Notes: generated from the letters alone by a model not told the origin. A DNA stretch of 5,386 nt from Desulfobacterales bacterium (GCA_030613145.1 JAUWMM010000165.1:1-5386), one strand, 5' to 3'; positions 1-5,386 are shown, numbered from the stretch's first letter. Program-made: numbers and translations.

Positions 1-101
1 CAGTAACTAAAGATGGGAGTTTGTCGGCCCATTTTGAACATTCCGTTGCCATTACAGAAGATGGGCCGGTCGTCTTGAGAACAACAGCCGGGCGCGCCTA
101 A
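1..101 (+). CDS. map: Methionine aminopeptidase type I, C-terminal fragment (5' end outside window)
   Basis: Only the last 32 codons are present, read from base 3 and ending in TAA at 99-101. The peptide contains the stretch [15 protein letters not shown]. This matches the C-terminal end of type I methionine aminopeptidase, where the metal-ligand glutamate lies in the conserved FEH(T/S)VAIT segment; the Glu of FEH is present here. The enzyme is a cytoplasmic dinuclear metallopeptidase that removes the initiator Met from nascent proteins. Its position just before rpmJ and the S13-S11-S4-alpha-L17 cluster is the usual place in the spc/alpha operon junction (secY-adk-map-rpmJ). Many bacteria have infA between map and rpmJ, but here only 34 bases separate them, so infA must be elsewhere. 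Nothing can be said about the start or the N-terminal part. Confidence 0.9.
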   Translation, partial: VTKDGSLSAHFEHSVAITEDGPVVLRTTAGRA

Positions 102-135
102 ATACCCAAAGAAGAACCGCTATAAGGGGGAGAAG

Positions 136-249
136 ATGAAAGTAAGGGCATCGGTTAAGAAGATGTGCAGCAAGTGTAAGATTATTCGTCGTAAAGGGAT
201 TGTGAGAGTCATTTGCGAGAATAAGAGACATAAGCAAAGGCAAGGGTGA
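136..249 (+). CDS. rpmJ: 50S ribosomal protein L36 (bL36), zinc-binding form
   Basis: This 37-residue protein begins [11 protein letters not shown] and is full length for bL36. It has the complete zinc ribbon: Cys11, Cys14, Cys27 and His32 (C-x2-C-x12-C-x4-H), so it is the zinc-loaded form, not the ligand-free paralogue that some bacteria make under zinc starvation. L36 is a small 50S protein that binds 23S rRNA near the L7/L12 stalk base and L16. The ATG at 136 is preceded by a purine-rich Shine-Dalgarno (GGGGGAG, 126-132) very close to the start. It lies 34 bases after map and 118 bases before rpsM, the usual location, and is probably cotranscribed with both. The gene is too short for many ORF callers, but identification is secure. 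Confidence 0.96.
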   Translation: MKVRASVKKMCSKCKIIRRKGIVRVICENKRHKQRQG

Positions 250-254
250 TTCCA

Positions 255-352
255 ATTGCGGATTTTGGATTGCGGAATGAAGAATCCCACATAATCAATC
301 GCTAATCGGGTAAGGGATAACTAGTACCCAATGACTAATGACCAATAACTAA
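255..352. repeat. Heptad-periodic intergenic spacer: 14 degenerate 7-bp units in one phase
   Basis: Almost the whole rpmJ-rpsM spacer divides into consecutive 7-base units without a phase break. ATTGCGG occurs at 255 and again at 269, with ATTTTGG between them at 262. AATCGCT (297) is followed by AATCGGG (304). TAAGGGA (311) is followed by TAACTAG (318). TGACTAA (332), TGACCAA (339) and TAACTAA (346) close the run just before the rpsM Shine-Dalgarno. Unit positions 1-3 are mostly A/T plus A/T, while positions 4-7 drift along the array, so neighbouring units resemble each other more than distant ones. This suggests growth by local duplication. Heptanucleotide tandem repeats (STRR sequences) are known from cyanobacterial intergenic regions, and the unit TGACCAA resembles one of those families; that kinship is inference. 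No coding capacity is seen. Confidence 0.75.
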
Positions 353-367
353 CGGGAGGGGAAACTT

Positions 368-739
368 TTGGCACGGATTGCAGGCGTTGATTTGCCGAAA
401 AACAAACGGGCCGAGATAGGCCTGACATATATTTATGGGATAGGGCGTGGTACATCGAGGAAGATATTACGGGAGGCCGGAATTGATTTTGATACAAAGA
501 CTGATCAATTAGGGGAAGACCAGGTTGCGGCCATCCGTAAAATCATTGATGACAGCCACAAAGTCGAAGGTGAGCTTCGCACTGAAGTATCTATGAACGT
601 GAAGCGACTAATGGAACTGGGGTGCTACCGTGGTCTCAGGCACCGAAAATCACTTCCGGTTCATGGGCAGCGAACGAGCACAAACGCCAGGACCCGGAAG
701 GGGCCACGTCGCAGCGTTGTAAAAAAGAGAAAAAGATAG
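368..739 (+). CDS. rpsM: 30S ribosomal protein S13 (uS13)
   Basis: This 123-residue protein begins [14 protein letters not shown] and is full length for bacterial uS13. It has the helix-two-turn-helix region around residues 14-60 (including [14 protein letters not shown], 21-34), the conserved [19 protein letters not shown] segment (85-103) and the basic C-terminal tail [10 protein letters not shown]...KKRKR that reaches toward the P-site tRNA. S13 sits in the 30S head and forms intersubunit bridges with 50S L5 and 23S rRNA. The start is TTG at 368. It is chosen because GGGAGGGG (354-361) lies six bases upstream and because MARIAG is the invariant N-terminus. It is the first gene after the 118-base heptad spacer. 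In E. coli the leader of this gene carries the S4 autoregulatory pseudoknot; no comparable structure could be recognised here by eye. Confidence 0.97.
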   Translation: MARIAGVDLPKNKRAEIGLTYIYGIGRGTSRKILREAGIDFDTKTDQLGEDQVAAIRKIIDDSHKVEGELRTEVSMNVKRLMELGCYRGLRHRKSLPVHGQRTSTNARTRKGPRRSVVKKRKR

Positions 740-757
740 GAGGAATATACGCACATC

Positions 758-1141
758 ATGGCAAAGCCCTCTCGAAAAAAGAAAGAAAAGAAGAACATCC
801 TAAACGGGATAGCCCATATCCAGTCTACCTTCAATAATACTATCGTGACCATTACTGATCCTGTGGGTAATGTGGTGGCATGGTCCAGTGCGGGGACGCA
901 GGGTTTTAAGGGTTCGCGGAAAAGCACCCCTTTTGCCGCCCAGCTAGCGGCGGCGGATGCCGCCAAGAAGGCCATGGAACACGGGATGAGAAATGTTGAG
1001 GTCTATGTAAAGGGGCCAGGTGCAGGCCGGGAGGCTGCTTTGCGTGCCCTTCAGGCAACAGGGTTTAATGTTGTTTTGATCAAAGACGTTACCCCAATTC
1101 CGCACAACGGCTGTCGTCCACCCAAACGGCGCAGGGTGTGA
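758..1141 (+). CDS. rpsK: 30S ribosomal protein S11 (uS11)
   Basis: This 127-residue protein is full length for uS11. After a Lys-rich N-terminal tail (residues 1-12) come the family signatures [18 protein letters not shown] (17-34), [21 protein letters not shown] (42-62), [11 protein letters not shown] (82-92) and the C-terminal loop [13 protein letters not shown] (115-127). S11 binds 16S rRNA on the 30S platform with S7 and S18 near the E site. The Asn117-Gly118 pair is equivalent to the E. coli S11 Asn-Gly where an isoaspartate is known to form; whether that happens here is inference. The Shine-Dalgarno AGGAGG (738-743) overlaps the rpsM stop codon and lies 14 bases before the ATG, a rather long spacing. 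The gene begins 18 bases after rpsM and ends 13 bases before rpsD, so all three are surely on one message. Confidence 0.97.
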   Translation: MAKPSRKKKEKKNILNGIAHIQSTFNNTIVTITDPVGNVVAWSSAGTQGFKGSRKSTPFAAQLAAADAAKKAMEHGMRNVEVYVKGPGAGREAALRALQATGFNVVLIKDVTPIPHNGCRPPKRRRV

Positions 1142-1154
1142 AAGGAGGACTATT

Positions 1155-1784
1155 TTGGGACGATATATCGGTTCGGTATGCAGGCTGTGCCGCCGCGAAG
1201 ACCTGAAGATGTTTTTAAAAGGAGATCGATGCTTTTCTGACAAATGTGCCTTTGACCGTAGAGGGTATGCTCCAGGTCAGCACGGACAGCGGCGACGGCG
1301 AAAGGTTTCCGACTACGGCATCCAACTTCGCGAGAAGCAGAAAGTCAAACGTATGTATGGTTTGCTGGAAGGCCAGTTTCGTGGTTTATTCACTAAAGCG
1401 GAACGTGCCCGAGGCATAACCGGAACCAACCTTTTGATTTTTCTGGAACGGCGCATGGACAATGTGGTCTATCGTTTGGGATTTACTGATGCCAGAGCAC
1501 AGGGCAGGCAGTTAGTACGCCATAACCATTTCATGGTCAACGGCAAAAAAATGAATATTCCATCTTACCTTGTAAGAGTAGGTGACGTAATAGAGGTGCG
1601 GGAGAAGAGTCAAAAGATAGCCGTTATTTCCGATGCTATGGACGCTGTGGTGCGGCGCGGTATACCGGCATGGCTTGAACTTTCAAAGGAACATTACAGG
1701 GGGACGGTTAAGGCCTATCCAAACCGGGAAGAATTGACGATGCCGATCCAGGAACAATTAATAGTGGAACTTTATTCTAAGTAA
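1155..1784 (+). CDS. rpsD: 30S ribosomal protein S4 (uS4), four-cysteine zinc form
   Basis: This 209-residue protein begins [15 protein letters not shown] and is full length. The N-terminal domain carries Cys9, Cys12, Cys26 and Cys31 (C-x2-C-x13-C-x4-C), the zinc-binding knuckle known from Thermus S4; E. coli S4 lacks it. The S4 RNA-binding domain covers about residues 98-162 ([12 protein letters not shown], then [12 protein letters not shown]). The usual VRHGH is VRHNH here. S4 nucleates 30S assembly at the 16S five-way junction, lines the mRNA entry channel and influences fidelity; in E. coli it also represses translation of its own operon. The start is TTG at 1155, six bases after AAGGAGG (1142-1148), and gives the invariant MGRY N-terminus. 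It follows rpsK by 13 bases and is separated from rpoA by 66 bases in which no convincing promoter or terminator was seen. Confidence 0.97.
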   Translation: MGRYIGSVCRLCRREDLKMFLKGDRCFSDKCAFDRRGYAPGQHGQRRRRKVSDYGIQLREKQKVKRMYGLLEGQFRGLFTKAERARGITGTNLLIFLERRMDNVVYRLGFTDARAQGRQLVRHNHFMVNGKKMNIPSYLVRVGDVIEVREKSQKIAVISDAMDAVVRRGIPAWLELSKEHYRGTVKAYPNREELTMPIQEQLIVELYSK

Positions 1785-1850
1785 TGAAAGTGAGTACGGC
1801 AAGTCGGTTCAGACGCCCGTTGGAATACAATGCAAATTTGGAGATAAAGA

Positions 1851-2882
1851 ATGTTATCAAATGATCTTATGTACATGAATTGGCGCGAGCTGATCAAATC
1901 GAGAGGTATAGAGGTTACTGAAAACACTACGTCCTACGCAAAGTTTGTCTGCGAGCCTCTTGAAAGGGGTTTTGGTATTACCATCGGCAATGCGCTTCGT
2001 AGAATCCTCCTTTCCTCACTTCATGGGGCTGCCATTATCTCAGTAAAGGCAGATAACGTCATGCACGAATTTACGGCCATACCGGGTGTGCTTGAGGACA
2101 TGTCCGAGATTATCTTGAATCTCAAAGAAGTCCGCTTGCGAATGTCTGATCCGGGGCCGACCGAGCTTCGGATCGAAGCCTCTGGAGAATGTGAGGTTAA
2201 GGCGGGGGATATATTCACTGACGGTGGTGTTGAGATACTAAACCCTGAGCACCATATTGCAACCCTGTCAAAAGATGCAAAACTAGATATGAGCATGAAG
2301 TCCAAGGCGGGCAAAGGTTATGTCCCGGCTGACATGAACAAAGATGAAAACGATCCGATTGGCACCATACCGATAGATGCTGTATTCTCACCTATTAAGC
2401 GGGTAAGCTATGTGGTCGGGAATGCGCGGGTTGGTCAAAAGACCGATTATGACAAGCTCACCCTTGAAGTATGGACTGATAGTAGTGTTGTGCCGGAAGA
2501 CGCTGTGGCATATGCGGCAAAGATACTCAAAGAACAGTTGAACGTCTTTATCAACTTTGATGAAGAATTAGAGCCTGAGCCTGAACCTGAAGGAGCGGAA
2601 GAAGAGGAAAAGCCCATCAACGAGAACCTCTATCGGAGTGTCGAGGAACTGGAGCTTTCGGTTCGCTCAGCCAATTGCCTAAAGAATGCTAACATCCAGT
2701 ATATTGGGGAGTTGGTCCTAAAAACTGAGGCTGAGATGCTCAAGACCAAAAATTTTGGTCGTAAATCCCTGAATGAGATTAAAGAAGTTCTGGCCGAAAT
2801 GGGACTGTCTCTTGGCGTGAAGCTTGAGGGCTTTGTGCCACCCGCCGAAGAGGAAGAAGAAGGAGAAAAGAGCGATACATGA
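1851..2882 (+). CDS. rpoA: DNA-directed RNA polymerase subunit alpha
   Basis: This 343-residue alpha subunit dimerises through its N-terminal domain to scaffold beta and beta', and touches UP-element DNA and activators through its C-terminal domain. The N-terminal domain (about 12-237) contains [20 protein letters not shown] (32-51) and [14 protein letters not shown] (70-83). The C-terminal domain (about 258-326) contains SVRSANCLK (270-278) and [13 protein letters not shown] (302-314). Residues align with E. coli at an offset of seven: Arg272 for R265, Asn275 for N268 and Lys305 for K298, so DNA-contacting residues are kept. The linker is very acidic ([17 protein letters not shown], 237-253) and there is an extra acidic tail (EEEEEGEK, 333-340). 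ATG at 1851 is favoured by TTGGAG seven bases upstream; ATGs at codons 7 and 9 are alternatives that leave the domain intact. The stop overlaps the rplQ start as ATGA. Confidence 0.97.
   Translation: MLSNDLMYMNWRELIKSRGIEVTENTTSYAKFVCEPLERGFGITIGNALRRILLSSLHGAAIISVKADNVMHEFTAIPGVLEDMSEIILNLKEVRLRMSDPGPTELRIEASGECEVKAGDIFTDGGVEILNPEHHIATLSKDAKLDMSMKSKAGKGYVPADMNKDENDPIGTIPIDAVFSPIKRVSYVVGNARVGQKTDYDKLTLEVWTDSSVVPEDAVAYAAKILKEQLNVFINFDEELEPEPEPEGAEEEEKPINENLYRSVEELELSVRSANCLKNANIQYIGELVLKTEAEMLKTKNFGRKSLNEIKEVLAEMGLSLGVKLEGFVPPAEEEEEGEKSDT
2571..2588 (+). repeat. Hexanucleotide tandem repeat in rpoA linker (three copies)
   Basis: GAGCCT, GAGCCT and GAACCT stand in tandem and encode Glu-Pro three times at codons 241-246 of rpoA, in the interdomain linker. 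The unit is a multiple of three, so copy-number change would lengthen or shorten the linker without a frameshift. Recent expansion by slippage is plausible because two copies are identical, but simple selection for a rigid acidic linker would give the same picture. Confidence 0.7.
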
Positions 2883-3499
2883 GACACCAGAAAGCGGGAA
2901 AAAAGCTGGGCCGCACAGGGAGCCATCGGAATGCTATGTTCCGGAACATGGTGACTTCCCTTTTCGAACATGGCCGGATTCAGACGACGGATGCCAAAGC
3001 CAAGGAGTTGAGGCGCTGGGCTGACCGCATGATTACCTTGGCCAAAAGAGGTGATCTCCATGCACGACGGCAGGCCTTGGCAGTGATGAGAGACAAAATA
3101 GTGGTTCACAAACTTTTCGAAGAAGCGCCGGGCCGTTTCGGCGACAGGGCCGGAGGTTACACAAATATTTTTAAGCTGGGGAGACGACGAGGAGATGCAG
3201 CCCCTATTTCATTGGTAGAGCTTATTGCTCCAAAAGAAAAGAAGGAACGGAAAAAGAAGAAGTCTGCGGCAGCGAAGAAGGGAGTCGACAAAGCGAAAAA
3301 GCAAGTACCTGTGAAGGCAAAAGGAAAGGAAAAGCCGAAAAAGGCCGAAGCCGCTGAGAAGGCAGTGCAGGATACCGTGCCTGAAATGGAGAAAGAGATC
3401 CCCTCAGAGATAGAAGGCAAGAAGGCCAATGAAGAAGCCGAGGCCGTATCCGAAGATGTGGGGGCCCCTGAAGCCAAAGAGGGCGGGGAGAAAGAGTAG
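2879..3499 (+). CDS. rplQ: 50S ribosomal protein L17 (bL17) with long charged C-terminal extension
   Basis: Residues 1 to about 118 are a complete bL17: [32 protein letters not shown] N-terminus (quoted in part: [16 protein letters not shown], 9-24), [14 protein letters not shown] (36-49), and the [20 protein letters not shown] segment (92-111). L17 binds 23S rRNA near the peptide exit tunnel on the 50S back. Typical L17 is about 115-130 residues; this one has 206. The extra tail (119-206) is low complexity and split by charge: Lys-rich from 119 to about 157 ([14 protein letters not shown]), then Glu/Ala-rich to the end. The start ATG overlaps the rpoA stop (ATGA), which implies coupled translation. 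The Shine-Dalgarno AGGAG (2861-2865) lies inside the poly-Glu codons of rpoA. It is the last gene of the operon and is followed by a terminator at 3561-3592. Core identity is certain; the tail function is unknown. Confidence 0.95.
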   Translation: MRHQKAGKKLGRTGSHRNAMFRNMVTSLFEHGRIQTTDAKAKELRRWADRMITLAKRGDLHARRQALAVMRDKIVVHKLFEEAPGRFGDRAGGYTNIFKLGRRRGDAAPISLVELIAPKEKKERKKKKSAAAKKGVDKAKKQVPVKAKGKEKPKKAEAAEKAVQDTVPEMEKEIPSEIEGKKANEEAEAVSEDVGAPEAKEGGEKE

Positions 3500-3560
3500 A
3501 CAACGTTTTAAGAAGCCCTTGCCATTTTCTCCGTGTTACGGACGCAACAGGAAATATAAA

Positions 3561-3592
3561 AGAGGTTAGCCATCATAGGCTGCCTTTTTTTT
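3561..3592 (+). terminator. Rho-independent terminator closing the alpha operon
   Basis: An imperfect hairpin pairs AGG (3563-3565) with CCT (3583-3585) and AGCC (3568-3571) with GGCT (3578-3581), with a T-G pair and one bulged T between, around a six-base loop. It is followed at once by eight T residues (3585-3592), and A/G bases before the stem can extend pairing into the T tract. It lies about 60 bases after the rplQ stop. A separate short hairpin without a T tract, TCCGT (3530-3534) with ACGGA (3538-3542), lies just upstream and may be a processing or stabilising element. Confidence 0.8.
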
Positions 3593-3663
3593 ATGACTAT
3601 TCTGGGAACTTTTAGAAGCCTTTCAAGAAGTTGTCCAAACTTGTAACCGGGAGGTCTGACAAC

Positions 3664-4194
3664 ATGGAAGTCAAGATTGTGTCGTCCGCACTCGAACTGA
3701 TACAGGGGGATATCACGAAGCAGGATACAGAGGCCGTTGTCAATGCAGCCAATCGCAGTCTTCTCGGAGGAGGGGGCGTGGAGGGGGCAAGCCACTGGGC
3801 GGCGGGTCGGGAGCTGTGGGCCTAATGCCGAACTCTTGGGGGCTGTGAAACAGGAGACGCAGTCATAACCCGGGGGTATAGGCTTAAGGCCCGGTATGTT
3901 ATCCATACAGTGGGGCCCGTCTATCGAGGTTCAAATCCATCCACGGAACGCTTGCTTGAAAGCGCCTATCGAAGGAGCATGGAGGTTGCCCTTTCCAAAG
4001 GTATCCGTTCAGTGGCTTTTCCTTCCATCAGCACAGGTGTCTATGGATATCCCCTGGAAGAAGCAGCTCCTGTGGCCCTGCGAGCGGTGATCGAGTTTCT
4101 TCGAGTGCACCCTGAAATTGAACGGGTCCGTTTTGTCCTGCACAGTTCGAGCGCCTTTCGGGCCTTTGACGATGCCCTCGGACGGCTTACTTAA
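3664..4194 (+). pseudogene. Macro-domain ADP-ribose/O-acetyl-ADP-ribose hydrolase (YmdB/MacroD-like), interrupted by an in-frame stop
   Basis: The frame has 177 codons including both stops, with TAA at codon 54 (3823-3825) and the natural TAA at 4192-4194. Both halves are in the same frame, so this is a nonsense change, not a frameshift. Before it come LIQGDITK (12-19), [14 protein letters not shown] (25-38) and a degraded [10 protein letters not shown] (39-48). After it come CRTLGGCETGDAVITRGY (55-72), ARYVIHTVGPVYRG (76-89) and SVAFPSISTGVYGYP (116-130), the last being the phosphate-binding loop. Family members read VDGAIHRAAGPELLAEC where this has changes at codons 40, 43, 45, 49, 52 and 54. 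Asn30, equivalent to YmdB Asn25, is kept; the catalytic Asp (YmdB Asp35) is Glu40. Intact relatives remove acetyl or ADP-ribose groups from ADP-ribosyl compounds and proteins in the cytoplasm. ATG 3664 has GGGAGGT (3649-3655) eight bases upstream. If the sequence is right, only a 53-residue, inactive peptide is made. Confidence 0.88.
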
Positions 4195-4281
4195 GGCTCA
4201 TAATCCGTATGAAGCTGAGGTTGTTGTATCAGTGTGGACGTCTCTCATATTTTGGTATTCTTTAACAGATTCCATTCTATT

Positions 4282-4310
4282 TTGACGCTCCAGCGTTTCT
4301 TTGCTATTAA
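4282..4310 (+). promoter_or_regulatory. Probable sigma-70-type promoter for the DjlA-like gene
   Basis: TTGACG (4282-4287) is a five-of-six match to the -35 consensus. It is followed after exactly 17 bases by TATTAA (4305-4310), a four-of-six match to the -10 box. A TG one base upstream of the -10 (4302-4303) gives an extended -10 form that would compensate for the imperfect hexamer. Transcription would start near 4317 and leave a leader of about 50 bases before the ATG at 4368. A small inverted repeat, ACGCT (4285-4289) with AGCGT (4292-4296), overlaps the -35 and could be an operator half-site pair or chance. Confidence 0.5.
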
Positions 4311-4367
4311 GACAGAAAAAAAAGACAATTTTTGCATTTGCCAATAATGCCAAGGAGGGCAGAAACC

Positions 4368-5114
4368 ATGGGATGGTTTGGGAAACTCGCATTTGGGTCC
4401 ATGGGGCTGCTGTTCGGAGGACCTCTCGGTGCTGTTGCCGGGGCAGCTTTGGGACACCACCTGGTTGATAAAGCAGAAAACCAAGAAGTTGGAAGTCGGA
4501 CACTCTTACATACGGAACAGACCCAGGCTGCTTATTTTGTCAGCATGTTCTCAATTTTGGGCAAGCTTGCCAGAATAGACGGTGTGATAACCAGAGATGA
4601 AATCGCCGTTGTTGAGGATTTTATCAATAATCTAAATATATCCGAAACCGAGAAACAATTCGCCAAGCAGGTCTTCGGTGAGGCACAGGATTCGACGTAT
4701 TCAATTGACGATTTTGCAATGCAGTTTTATCAGATCAGCAAGGGCCAACCCACGGTTCTCGTATCATTTTTAGACCTGCTCTTCCGGATAGCCGCAGCAG
4801 ACAATAGATTTCATCCAGCAGAAGAAGCCGCCCTGAATAGGATCAAAAACATTTTTCGCATAAGCGACCAGCAGTTTGACAATATGAAAGTAGCTTATTT
4901 CAAAGATGTTGACGGGTTTTACAAAGTGTTGAACTGCACGTCCGACTGCTCGAATGACGAGGTCAAAGCCAACTACAAAAAACTTGTCAAGGATTTTCAT
5001 CCTGACACTATCGTGTCAAAAGGTCTTCCCGAAGAGTTTACGGAATTTGCCACTAAACGTTTTATGGAGATCCAAGAGGCCTACGAAGAAATCAGGCAGG
5101 AACGCAGTTTTTGA
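4368..5114 (+). CDS. DjlA-like membrane-anchored co-chaperone (TerB-like domain plus C-terminal J domain)
   Basis: The protein has 248 residues. Residues 7-33 form a hydrophobic, glycine-rich segment with Gly13, 17, 21, 25 and 29 spaced by four, a glycine zipper like the dimerising membrane anchor of E. coli DjlA. Residues about 52-175 are all-helical and TerB-like, with two acidic repeats, ARIDGVITRDE (68-78) and AAADNRFHPAEE (142-153). Residues 182-246 are a J domain with YKVLNCTSDCSNDEVKANYK (185-204), the HPD motif at 211-213 that stimulates DnaK ATPase, and the helix IV segment FMEIQEAYEEI. The expected role is recruiting DnaK (Hsp70) to the inner membrane, in envelope stress or capsule control as in E. 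coli; the client here is unknown. ATG 4368 is chosen because AAGGAGG (4352-4358) ends nine bases before it; an in-frame TTG at 4332 lacks such support. The gene appears monocistronic, with its own promoter and a convergent neighbour. Confidence 0.87.
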   Translation: MGWFGKLAFGSMGLLFGGPLGAVAGAALGHHLVDKAENQEVGSRTLLHTEQTQAAYFVSMFSILGKLARIDGVITRDEIAVVEDFINNLNISETEKQFAKQVFGEAQDSTYSIDDFAMQFYQISKGQPTVLVSFLDLLFRIAAADNRFHPAEEAALNRIKNIFRISDQQFDNMKVAYFKDVDGFYKVLNCTSDCSNDEVKANYKKLVKDFHPDTIVSKGLPEEFTEFATKRFMEIQEAYEEIRQERSF

Positions 5115-5177
5115 GCGGCTCCACGTACAGCTTCTAAACAAAATTTGATTGTCGTTGAAGCTCGTTCGGACCTGAGA

Positions 5178-5375
5178 TTATAAATCGATGGCTGACAGTA
5201 TTTCTTTCTCCCTTTCTTGAGTATGTTTTTCCATATGTTTGATCTGCTTGGCAACGTCCTTTACGAACGCTTTGTCCGTTATGGAAAGCAGATTGATATT
5301 AATATTGTATAGCTCAGAAACAACGGAAGTTCTTGCCATCATCGCTGCGACTGCACCATCTATAACAACATTCAT
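5178..5375 (-). CDS. Small uncharacterised protein (possibly 5'-truncated by window edge)
   Basis: This 65-residue ORF reads right to left, from ATG at 5375-5373 to TAA at 5180-5178. I do not recognise a family. The N-terminal third is mildly hydrophobic (AVAAMMARTS), the middle is NININLLS, and the last third is strongly charged and probably helical (AKQIKHMEKHTQEREKEI). It has no cysteine, no clear signal peptide and no long membrane span. Support for being real: it fills an otherwise empty stretch, is convergent with the DjlA-like gene 63 bases away, has a protein-like composition and no competing ORF. Against: the 11 visible bases before the ATG (AAAATTTTAAC) contain no Shine-Dalgarno, and the frame stays open to the window edge, so the true start may lie outside. 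Treat as hypothetical. Confidence 0.55.
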   Translation of the reverse strand: MNVVIDGAVAAMMARTSVVSELYNININLLSITDKAFVKDVAKQIKHMEKHTQEREKEILSAIDL

Positions 5376-5386
5376 GTTAAAATTTT

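Noticed and set aside
265..295. Possible promoter in the rpmJ-rpsM spacer: CATAAT at 290-295 resembles a -10 box.
   Set aside because: No acceptable -35 lies 16-18 bases upstream; the nearest candidate, TTGGAT at 265, gives a 19-base spacer and only a half match. The A/T-rich heptad array produces such hexamers by itself.
1803..1831. TACAAT at 1826-1831 in the rpsD-rpoA gap as a -10 for an internal rpoA promoter.
   Set aside because: The hexamer at the right distance upstream (GTCGGT) is a poor -35, and no other support is visible.
2630..3109. A 159-codon open frame on the - strand across the rpoA-rplQ junction.
   Set aside because: It is a shadow of two certain genes, with a Ser/Pro/Leu-rich composition caused by the antisense of acidic and basic codons.
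3157..3503. Two long open frames on the - strand opposite the L17 tail.
   Set aside because: Their Phe/Ser/Leu-rich repetitive translations are the antisense of Lys/Glu/Ala codons, with no independent gene signals.
3823..3828. Programmed readthrough or stop-codon reassignment at the TAA in the macro-domain gene.
   Set aside because: The downstream context is not a known readthrough signal, TAA is the normal stop for other genes here, and nearby invariant residues are also damaged, so a mutation or sequence error is simpler.
3910..4194. A separate short gene starting at GTG 3910.
   Set aside because: It is the in-frame continuation of the macro-domain gene, with no Shine-Dalgarno before the GTG, and would lack the ADP-ribose-binding N-terminal half.
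5129..5162. AGCTTC (5129-5134) and GAAGCT (5157-5162) as a bidirectional terminator between the convergent genes.
   Set aside because: Only six base pairs around a 22-base loop, with no T tract on either strand; too weak to call.

Overview
The window looks like a chromosomal segment of a Gram-negative bacterium, most likely a member of the Desulfobacterota (the old Deltaproteobacteria). The grounds are the gene order map-rpmJ-rpsM-rpsK-rpsD-rpoA-rplQ with no infA between map and rpmJ, the sequence style of the alpha subunit and L17 (L17 has a long Lys/Glu-rich tail), zinc-binding (four-ligand) forms of L36 and S4, and a DjlA-type membrane J protein. This placement is by recognition of protein character, not by a search.

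Layout. Positions 1-3499 are the 3' part of a ribosomal protein superoperon, the alpha operon, all on the + strand: the last 32 codons of methionine aminopeptidase, then L36, S13, S11, S4, RNA polymerase alpha and L17. Spacing is tight: S11 lies 18 bases after S13, S4 lies 13 bases after S11, and rpoA and rplQ overlap by ATGA. The two wider gaps are rpsD-rpoA (66 bases) and rpmJ-rpsM (118 bases). The rpmJ-rpsM gap is filled by 14 consecutive diverged 7-base units in one unbroken phase. A hairpin followed by eight T residues at 3561-3592 ends the operon.

Positions 3664-4194 hold a macro-domain (ADP-ribose or O-acetyl-ADP-ribose hydrolase, YmdB/MacroD-like) gene. It is interrupted by one in-frame TAA where the family has Glu, next to a dense run of replacements at nearly invariant residues. 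The rest of the frame is well kept. It is either a very recent pseudogene or a patch of poor sequence.

Positions 4282-5114 hold a self-contained unit: a sigma-70-like promoter, a strong Shine-Dalgarno and a 248-residue DjlA-like co-chaperone (glycine-zipper membrane anchor, TerB-like helical domain, C-terminal J domain with HPD). Converging on it from the right edge is a small uncharacterised ORF on the - strand (5178-5375).

The operon supplies core translation and transcription parts: decoding-site and head proteins of the 30S subunit, two 50S proteins, and the polymerase assembly subunit. The genes after the terminator are unrelated accessory or stress functions. I see no RNA genes, insertion sequences, CRISPR arrays or defence systems. 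The observations most worth following are the heptad-periodic spacer and the broken macro-domain gene.
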